Assembly (NCBI GenBank): GCA_004554075.1
Contig: SFOB01000126.1
Coordinates: 1-5,875 of the forward strand
Direction: 5' to 3'
Length of the DNA: 5,875 bases
Source: Treponema sp.
GTDB taxonomy: Bacteria; Spirochaetota; Spirochaetia; Treponematales; Treponemataceae
The notes beneath the pieces were generated by a model that saw nothing but the letters and a program-made list of their open reading frames with translations, had not been told where the DNA came from and made no database searches. The translations under genes were made by a program, and so were the position numbers. Shown here one piece after another: positions 1 to 5,434 of the stretch; within the stretch, counting starts at the first letter, position 1; each line of letters starts with the position of its first letter.

Positions 1-1
1 T

Positions 2-325
2 GTAAGACGTGCTCATACCGAAGGATACCAAGTGCATCTTATTTACTTTTGGTTGAAATCCCCAGAACTGGCTATGCAGCGAGTGGCTGAGCGAGTTGCG
101 CATGGTGGACACAACATTCCTCAGGATGTCATTATAAGAAGATATTCCGCTGGTATCTCCAACCTATTCAATCTGTTTATGAATGAGGTTGACAGTTGGA
201 TGATATACGACAATAGTGATAATGACAGAGAAAAAATAGCATGGGGTAGTGTTAGTGATGAGCGTGTGGTCTTAAATGAATTAAAATATAAAATAATACA
301 GAGTTATGTCAGAAAAAGAATTTAA
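2..325 (+). CDS. Zeta-toxin-like P-loop kinase, C-terminal part (5' end outside window)
   Basis: The frame is open to the left edge, so the gene starts outside the window; 107 residues and the TAA stop are visible. A GTG at 32 could be read as a start, but the ten codons before it continue the family pattern (ARRAHTEGY-like), so it is probably internal. The visible part has the zeta-toxin / predicted ABC-type ATPase (COG4185-like) C-terminal signature: GYQVHLIYFWLKSPELA, then RVAERVAHGGHNIP, IIRRY and a late YDNS. The Walker A loop would lie in the missing part. Zeta toxins phosphorylate UDP-N-acetylglucosamine-type sugars in the cytoplasm and block wall synthesis; chromosomal relatives in Bacteroidota are less well characterised, so the substrate is unknown here. 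The next ORF overlaps its end by 20 bp, indicating translational coupling. I am confident of the family, not of toxicity. Confidence 0.85.
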   Translation, partial: VRRAHTEGYQVHLIYFWLKSPELAMQRVAERVAHGGHNIPQDVIIRRYSAGISNLFNLFMNEVDSWMIYDNSDNDREKIAWGSVSDERVVLNELKYKIIQSYVRKRI

Positions 326-488
326 TTTATATGTAGAGGCTCTTGACAAAGGTCTTCTTGAGGCCGAGCGCAATATGTTGCATGAAAAAGCGGCGAGGGG
401 AGAGACGTGTGTGTATCAAGACGACAACGGAAGGATATATCACGTTGCGGCAAAGGATGTGATTGCCGCCAACCCTCGGTTTCAATAA
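306..488 (+). CDS. Small hypothetical protein overlapping the zeta-like gene; possible antitoxin/partner
   Basis: This 60-codon ORF runs from ATG to TAA and overlaps the end of the zeta-like gene by 20 bp in another frame, an arrangement typical of coupled toxin/partner pairs. The protein is charged. Residues 1-34 look like one amphipathic helix rich in E, K, A and L (EALDKGLLEAERNML). The C-terminal part looks like a short beta hairpin (TCVYQDDNGRIYHVAA) followed by a KDVIAAN segment. There is no signal peptide, membrane segment or cysteine metal site. I do not recognise a named family. Antitoxin is inferred from position and size only: classical epsilon antitoxins are larger and precede zeta, so this would be a different arrangement. 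It could also be a small regulatory or helper protein. Confidence 0.65.
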   Translation: MSEKEFNLYVEALDKGLLEAERNMLHEKAARGETCVYQDDNGRIYHVAAKDVIAANPRFQ

Positions 489-575
489 TCATGCCTTATA
501 CAAGAAAATGTTGATATCATCCACTTTGACACCTTTCTTTGCTTTGCTAATTGATGTTAAAATATTATTGTGAAC
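489..575 (-). other. Short minus-strand open stretch, possible C-terminal remnant of a convergent gene
   Basis: On the minus strand, 28 open codons end in TGA at 491-489, directly abutting the TAA of the upstream plus-strand ORF at 486-488. The encoded tail (ISKAKKGVKVDDINIFLYKA) has a balanced, protein-like composition and no low complexity. A TAA at 578-576 closes the frame upstream, and there is no start codon in a useful place. It could be the surviving tail of a gene removed when the McrBC island arrived, or simply chance in AT-rich DNA. No family is recognised. Confidence 0.2.
538..570 (+). promoter_or_regulatory. Candidate Bacteroidota-type promoter (TTTG, 21-bp spacer, TATTATTG)
   Basis: TTTG at 538-541 is followed after 21 bp by TATTATTG at 563-570. 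This matches five of the six fixed positions of the Bacteroidota -7 element TAnnTTTG, with an allowed 19-21 bp spacer. It would start transcription near 577 and give a leader of about 160 nt in front of the Sel1-repeat gene, with the twin palindromes inside that leader. The match is imperfect and the DNA is AT-rich, so chance is possible. Confidence 0.3.
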
Positions 576-613
576 TTAATATTTCAGTGTCTTTTATCAT
601 TTAATAGAATAAG

Positions 614-645
614 AATAGTACTATTTGAATAAAAATAGTACTATT
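614..645 (+). promoter_or_regulatory. Twin 12-bp palindromes AATAGTACTATT, 20 bp apart: candidate operator
   Basis: The perfect palindrome AATAGTACTATT occurs at 614-625 and again at 634-645. Both copies are followed by TG, and the second extends to AAATAGTACTATTT at 633-646. The start-to-start distance is 20 bp, close to two helical turns, so two dimers would sit on the same DNA face. The sites lie about 93 bp before the Sel1-repeat gene, the first gene of the McrBC run, and downstream of the candidate promoter. This is the geometry of a repressor or autoregulator site. No regulator gene is visible in the window and I do not recognise the motif. Confidence 0.45.
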
Positions 646-737
646 TGCCCTCGGTAAAAACTTCTCTGGTATGCACGGAGGAGGATTTTCGGGAGTAGAT
701 AGAGTAACAGATTTGATAACATTAAACATTTAGTGAT

Positions 738-1259
738 ATGGAAAAGAAAGACGAATTTGAGGGAATCCCTCGCAATAATCAACATTTTATACTCTGCTAT
801 TCAGATGAGGCAGAGGACTGGGGATGGACAAAAGAATATGTAGAAGATGTTCTTGAACTTATCAATAACTATCCTGATTCTGAGGATCTTAAAGATGCTG
901 ATATTCAAAATGATATAGGTTGTATGTTCGACAATGGTTTGTTTGGACAAAAGAATGTTGTTGAGGCTGTGAAATGGTTTGAAAAGGCAGCTGCTCAGGG
1001 GAATGACTTGGCAAAGAGTAATTTGGCAGATATTTTGCGTAAGGGAACCAATGGCTATCCTGTTGACTTGAAACGTGCCTTTGATATTTACAAGTCTTGC
1101 GGTTTGCCATATGCTCACTATAGGGTAGGTGAGTTCTATGAAAAAGGCTGGGGAACAGAAGTCAATATGGCAGAAGCCAAACGCTATTATCGACTTGCTT
1201 ATCAAGAGGGGCATCCCTTGGCAAAGAAGAAATTGGCAGAGTTTAATTTTATGGAGTAA
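738..1259 (+). CDS. Sel1-repeat (SLR/TPR-like) protein, first gene of the McrBC run
   Basis: This 173-residue protein is without signal peptide or membrane segment, so it is probably cytoplasmic. An acidic N-terminal region (about 1-52, containing DEAEDWGWTKEYVEDVLELI) precedes Sel1-like repeats. The first is about 54-89, with EAVKWFEKAAAQGN. The second is about 90-123, degenerate, with DLKRAFDIYKSCG. The third is about 124-159, with YRVGEFYEKGWGTE and EAKRYYRLAYQEGH. The first helix of a fourth follows (PLAKKKLAEF). Sel1 repeats are paired-helix units that bind other proteins, so a scaffold or adaptor role is the reasonable reading; no catalytic site is visible. The ATG at 738 is the first in frame and has an AT-rich leader without a Shine-Dalgarno sequence. 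McrB begins 22 bp downstream on the same strand, suggesting co-transcription. Family confidence is high; a link to restriction is inferred. Confidence 0.88.
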   Translation: MEKKDEFEGIPRNNQHFILCYSDEAEDWGWTKEYVEDVLELINNYPDSEDLKDADIQNDIGCMFDNGLFGQKNVVEAVKWFEKAAAQGNDLAKSNLADILRKGTNGYPVDLKRAFDIYKSCGLPYAHYRVGEFYEKGWGTEVNMAEAKRYYRLAYQEGHPLAKKKLAEFNFME

Positions 1260-1281
1260 TCGTAATAATATCAAAAGATAA

Positions 1282-3378
1282 ATGAGTTTTACTTGGATTC
1301 CTTTTTACAAGGAGTTTGCACATAAACTCCTTGAATATAAAAACAGACGTCAGGAGTTGGTAGAGACAATCTATTCAGCTCTTGACAATACGCAAAATGA
1401 CAGCGGAACCTCAGTGGTCAATTATTTCAAGAAAGACAAAGAAGAAAGATTGACAGATACAGATCCGTTTTCTGTTTTCGCTATTTTCAATCGAACAAGT
1501 AACTTTAAAGTCAGGAGAGAATGCGTCACGATATTGAAGGAATGTTTTCATATATCTGCTACTGTTCCTTCTGATTTTGACGGGATTCCTGTATTGAATG
1601 CCCAAAAATCTATATTTGTTTATCAGAATGGTAAAACTGTTGAACAAGACAACTTATTACTATGGAACTTGTTTGAAAAGGCAGTCAATCATGAAGATTT
1701 CGGACAAGAGTATGATGAGGCACTAAAAATAAAAGGAGTGAACAATAATCTCTCCATGGGTTTGTTCTGGATTTGTCCCGATCGTTTCCTCGCCTTGGAT
1801 TCTCATAATAGAGCATTTATCGAGAAAGAACTTGGATTGAAAATAAAGAAAGAACCAAACTATAAGGAGTATATTCAAATTCTCTCTCAAGTAAAGGACT
1901 ATATGTCAAAGAATACTGCACTATGTAAGAATTTTGCGGAACTATCTTTGTTGGCATGGGAAAAATCAAATAACGAAAACAATGGTACGATGAAAGATTT
2001 CGAGAAATATGTCACTCTATTAGAGAAAAACCACAATATAGTATTTACTGGCGCTCCAGGTACTGGAAAGACTTATTTGGCCAGACAGATTGCAATTTTT
2101 AAGGTCTTGGGTAAAACTGACATAGATACTTTGTCAGATACAGAAAAGGCAATAATAAAGGAACGTGTAGGTTTTGTCCAATTCCATCCTTCCTACGACT
2201 ATACAGACTTTGTTGAAGGTTTGAGACCAATAACTGCTGGCAATGGAAACGTAGGGTTTGAAAGGAAGGATGGCGTATTTAAGGAATTCTGCAAGAGAGC
2301 TATATTGAACAGTTCTTCTTCTGAGGTAGTAACGAACGAATTGAATGCAGATCCTGTAGTATGGAAAGTTTCATTGGCAGGAACTGGTGACAATCCAATC
2401 AGGACAGAATGTATGGAAAATGGCCATATAAGAATTGGATGGGCAGATTATGGTGATGTTGATGATTTTTATGATTTTGATAATTTCAAATATGGTGGTA
2501 AGGCTATCTTGCGCGCATTCCAATCTTCAATGGAAATTGGTGATATTGTAGTGTCATGTTATTCTGAATCAGAAATTGATGCCATTGGAATTGTAACAGG
2601 AGAGTATGAATACCACGAAGACGGTGGAGAATTTCCAAGATACAGAAACGTCAATTGGATTGCAAAAGGATTGAGAGAGAATATTGTGAAGTTAAATGGG
2701 GATAGGAAATTTACTTTGTCAACTATTTATCGGACATGTATAACTCCAGAAGCAATACTTAAATTGGCAAATAGTCATTTACAACCAAATAATGATACAA
2801 GCAGAGATAAAAAATTTGTATTCATCATCGATGAAATAAACCGAGGTGAGATTTCCAAGATATTTGGCGAACTCTTCTTTTCAATTGACCCTGGATATAG
2901 AGGAAAAGATGGAAAGGTTGAAACGCAATATCAGAATTTGATTGAAGATAGAGATGTGTTCAAAAGTGGGTTCTATGTTCCCGATAATGTGTATATCATT
3001 GGCACAATGAACGACATAGACCGCAGTGTTGAGAGTATGGACTTTGCTATGCGTCGCCGATTTACTTGGATTGAGATAAGTGCAGATAGTCAGAAGAATA
3101 TGCTCGATAGTTTAGGCGAATATGCACAAGAAGCAAAAGACAGCATGACTGCTCTAAATAAGGTAATAGAAGGAACTCCAGAACTTGGCAAAGCATACGA
3201 AATAGGACCAGCGTATTTCTTAAAACTTAAGAACTGTAACTATGACTTTGACAGTCTTTGGAAAATGAATATCGAGCCTCTTCTGAGAGAATATCTCAGG
3301 GGATATAGAAATGGTAAGGAAATTATAGAAAAATGTAAGAACGCATATGACTTAATGAATAATGAGGGTGAACAATGA
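1282..3378 (+). CDS. mcrB: McrB-like AAA+ NTPase of a Type IV restriction system, with an EVE/PUA-like domain inserted in the AAA+ core
   Basis: This 698-residue protein is the motor and recognition subunit of a McrBC modification-dependent restriction system. Residues 1-230 form an unnamed N-terminal region containing LFWICPDRFLALDSHNR (161-177). The AAA+ core begins with Walker A GAPGTGKT (257-264), then the McrB-typical FVQFHPSYDYTDFVEGLRP (298-316) and GVFKEFCKRA (331-340). Walker B VFIIDE with NR follows only at 513-521, then GTMNDIDRS (574-582), the family's MNxxDRS motif linked to GTP use, and an RRRF arginine cluster (591-594). About 170 residues separate GVFKEFCKRA from Walker B, where plain McrB proteins have roughly 10-30. 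Within this gap, about 357-490 resembles an EVE/PUA-like reader of modified bases: VVWKVSLAG, HIRIGWADYG, IGDIVVSCY, AIGIVTGEYEY, RNVNW. The ATG at 1282 follows an A-rich leader. The stop overlaps the mcrC start by 4 bp (ATGA). GTP specificity is known for E. coli McrB and only inferred here. Confidence 0.95.
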   Translation: MSFTWIPFYKEFAHKLLEYKNRRQELVETIYSALDNTQNDSGTSVVNYFKKDKEERLTDTDPFSVFAIFNRTSNFKVRRECVTILKECFHISATVPSDFDGIPVLNAQKSIFVYQNGKTVEQDNLLLWNLFEKAVNHEDFGQEYDEALKIKGVNNNLSMGLFWICPDRFLALDSHNRAFIEKELGLKIKKEPNYKEYIQILSQVKDYMSKNTALCKNFAELSLLAWEKSNNENNGTMKDFEKYVTLLEKNHNIVFTGAPGTGKTYLARQIAIFKVLGKTDIDTLSDTEKAIIKERVGFVQFHPSYDYTDFVEGLRPITAGNGNVGFERKDGVFKEFCKRAILNSSSSEVVTNELNADPVVWKVSLAGTGDNPIRTECMENGHIRIGWADYGDVDDFYDFDNFKYGGKAILRAFQSSMEIGDIVVSCYSESEIDAIGIVTGEYEYHEDGGEFPRYRNVNWIAKGLRENIVKLNGDRKFTLSTIYRTCITPEAILKLANSHLQPNNDTSRDKKFVFIIDEINRGEISKIFGELFFSIDPGYRGKDGKVETQYQNLIEDRDVFKSGFYVPDNVYIIGTMNDIDRSVESMDFAMRRRFTWIEISADSQKNMLDSLGEYAQEAKDSMTALNKVIEGTPELGKAYEIGPAYFLKLKNCNYDFDSLWKMNIEPLLREYLRGYRNGKEIIEKCKNAYDLMNNEGEQ

Positions 3379-4688
3379 TTGATTTGGTGGATAATCAACG
3401 AAGCGAAGAATTGTCAAATAGCGAAATAGAGGCTTTTCTTCCTTTTGCAAACAAAGATATAAGAAAGTTGTGCGAGGAAAACAAGAGACTGCTTGTTTTC
3501 CCGCATAGCTTGGATATGTCCAACGACAAGATAGAGTATAACCCATTGTTTGTAGTCGATGATTATAAGAAAGAATATCTCAAGGTTAAAACTGGAAACA
3601 TAATGGGGTTTATTGGCTCTAACGGCAAGAGAATGAGAATCCGCTCAAGGTTTGACCGGAACGGAGATAACGATTTCTTTCTTCACTATATGCTTCAAAA
3701 GGTGTTGTCAATCAACCTGTTTGACCTCAATCATGGCAGTTCGCAAGATGATGTGCTTGATCTGCTGGAGTTGCTGTTCCCCTCGTTTTTGCATAAGGCA
3801 TTGGAACAGGGCATTTACAGGGAATACAAAAGATATGAACACAATGATGCAAACATTCGAGGAGTTATTGATGTTTCACGACACATCAGACAGAACATAC
3901 CTTTTCAAGGTAAAGTGGCATATAACACACGAGAGCATACGACGGACAACGATGTGATGCAACTCATAAGGCATACGATAGAACATATCAAAAGACGACA
4001 ATTTGGAAGTTCATTATTGACGGACAATAAAGATATGGCTGACGACGTGCAACTTATCTACACTCTTACTTCTTCCTACAACAGAAACGAACGACAGAGA
4101 GTAATCCTGAACAATCTGCGTCCTTTCACCCATCCTTACTACACTGATTATCGTCCACTTCAACAACTTTGTCTACAGATTCTTCGCCAAGAGAGTATAA
4201 TGTATGCAGACAACGAGAATGAAATATGCGGATTGCTGTTTGATGGAGCATGGTTGTGGGAGGAATATGTTGCGACATTATTAGAAGGAAAAGGTTTTGA
4301 GCATCCTCAAAATAAGAAACGTAGAGGTGGTAAGTGTATCTTCAAAAACCACAAGGGAATCCGCTATCCTGACTTCTATAACGATAATATAGTTTTGGAT
4401 GCCAAATACAAAAAATTCAAGGATTATTCAGATGCATCAGGTGTAGGGCGTGATGATATACATCAGTTGGTTACTTATATGTATATGTTGAAAAGTAAGA
4501 AGAGCGGTTTCGTCTTTCCGATTACAAACAACAGTGAAAATCGAACTCCATTGGAGTTGAATGGATATGGAGGATGGATGTATATGTATGGTATAGAAAT
4601 ATGTAACAACACAGATGATTATGAAATATTCTGCGAAGAAATGAAGAGAGCGGAAAATGTTTTCGTAGATAGTATGAATGAAAAATAG
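3375..4688 (+). CDS. mcrC: McrC-like PD-(D/E)XK nuclease subunit of the McrBC system
   Basis: This 437-residue protein has an N-terminal region of about 1-200 of the McrC/LlaJI type: MIDLVDNQ start, GFIGSNGKRMRIRSRFDR (78-95), RGVIDVSRHIRQNIPF (162-177). McrC contacts the McrB ring and stimulates its hydrolysis through this part. The C-terminal nuclease core shows WLWEEYVATLL (E296/E297), YPDF with D333, LDAKYK with D342 and K344, and HQLVTYMYM with Q364, in the order expected of a PD-(D/E)XK site. All catalytic positions appear intact, so it should cut. Length is ordinary for the LlaJI-type branch and longer than E. coli McrC. The start codon overlaps the mcrB stop (ATGA), so translation is coupled. 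The next gene starts 5 bp after its stop. There is no frameshift or internal stop. Confidence 0.95.
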   Translation: MIDLVDNQRSEELSNSEIEAFLPFANKDIRKLCEENKRLLVFPHSLDMSNDKIEYNPLFVVDDYKKEYLKVKTGNIMGFIGSNGKRMRIRSRFDRNGDNDFFLHYMLQKVLSINLFDLNHGSSQDDVLDLLELLFPSFLHKALEQGIYREYKRYEHNDANIRGVIDVSRHIRQNIPFQGKVAYNTREHTTDNDVMQLIRHTIEHIKRRQFGSSLLTDNKDMADDVQLIYTLTSSYNRNERQRVILNNLRPFTHPYYTDYRPLQQLCLQILRQESIMYADNENEICGLLFDGAWLWEEYVATLLEGKGFEHPQNKKRRGGKCIFKNHKGIRYPDFYNDNIVLDAKYKKFKDYSDASGVGRDDIHQLVTYMYMLKSKKSGFVFPITNNSENRTPLELNGYGGWMYMYGIEICNNTDDYEIFCEEMKRAENVFVDSMNEK

Positions 4689-4693
4689 AAATT

Positions 4694-5434
4694 ATGTTAG
4701 GAGCAATAATAGGTGATATAGTGGGAAGTCGATGGGAGTTTGACCATACTAATGATTATGACTTTGAGATGTTCTCTGAGGAGAACAGTTTTACGGATGA
4801 TACCGTGTGTACAATAGCAGTGGCAGATGCCATTGCCAAGGGTCGTGATTATGGCGAGAGCATACACGACTGGTGCCGCCGTTATCCTTCGCCCATGGGA
4901 GGATATGGCGGGCGATTCCGCCAGTGGGTGATGAGCGATGAGCCTAAACCATACGGCAGTTACGGCAATGGTTCGGCAATGAGGGTGAGTCCTGTGGCAT
5001 GGCATTATGATACTGCCGAGGATGTTTTGCGCGAAGCAAGACTGACGGCGGAATGTACGCACAATCATCCTGAAGGTATTCTTGGCGCTGAGGCTACGGC
5101 TCTTGCCATCTTCGAGTGCCGCCACGGGCGCGACATCACAGTCGCCATTGAGTATTCTGGCTATGATGTCAATATAAACAAGGCGGATGTAGAGAACCGA
5201 TTTGACGAGACATGTCAAGGCACAGTTCCTGTGGCTTTTTGGATAATAAATCAGAGCACATCGTTTGAGGATGCCTTGCGCCGAGCCGTTTCACTTGGAG
5301 CCGATGCCGACACGCTTGGTGCAATTGTGGGTAGCATAGCAGAAGCCCGATGGGGTATTCCCGATGGCATGCGCCAGAAGGCGATGGAATATCTGCCTGA
5401 AGAAATGCAGAACGTTATTTTATCCACGAAATAA
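4694..5434 (+). CDS. ADP-ribosylglycohydrolase (DraG/ARH family)
   Basis: This 246-residue protein, on the compact side for the family, should hydrolyse an ADP-ribose bond on protein, nucleic acid or a small molecule using two divalent metals in the cytoplasm. The family marks are GAIIGDIVGSRWE (3-15), FTDDT (33-37, metal ligands T34, D35, D36), GGYGGRFRQW (69-78), YGNGSAMRVSPVAW (90-103), THNHPEGILGAEATALAIF (122-140) and LGADADTLGAIVGSIAEARWG (201-221), with D204, D206 and T207 completing the metal site. All metal ligands are present, so it should be active. The start lies 5 bp after the mcrC stop, so it is read as part of the same transcript. It is noticeably more GC-rich than mcrB (spot count 37 of 60 bases at 4861-4920 against 20 of 60 at 2461-2520), hinting at a separate origin. 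The substrate cannot be told from sequence. Confidence 0.95.
   Translation: MLGAIIGDIVGSRWEFDHTNDYDFEMFSEENSFTDDTVCTIAVADAIAKGRDYGESIHDWCRRYPSPMGGYGGRFRQWVMSDEPKPYGSYGNGSAMRVSPVAWHYDTAEDVLREARLTAECTHNHPEGILGAEATALAIFECRHGRDITVAIEYSGYDVNINKADVENRFDETCQGTVPVAFWIINQSTSFEDALRRAVSLGADADTLGAIVGSIAEARWGIPDGMRQKAMEYLPEEMQNVILSTK

Noticed and set aside
473..655. CCCTCGGT repeated at 473-480 and 648-655 as a possible direct-repeat insertion mark
   Set aside because: Only 8 bp, one copy lies in the coding end of the small ORF, and nothing element-like sits between the copies; chance is adequate.
708..715. CAGATTTG as a -7 promoter element close to the Sel1-repeat gene
   Set aside because: No TTTG lies at 19-21 bp upstream, and the first position of the element is wrong.
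801..1274. 157-codon minus-strand open frame across the Sel1-repeat gene
   Set aside because: Antisense shadow of a well-supported Sel1-repeat gene; the translation is rich in I, F, C and L without any domain pattern.
3652..3957. 101-codon plus-strand open frame inside mcrC in another frame
   Set aside because: It lies wholly within mcrC, is cysteine-rich and not protein-like, and the mcrC frame is intact.
4697..5218. 173-codon minus-strand open frame across the ADP-ribosylglycohydrolase gene
   Set aside because: It mirrors a gene with all family motifs; the antisense protein shows no recognisable family.
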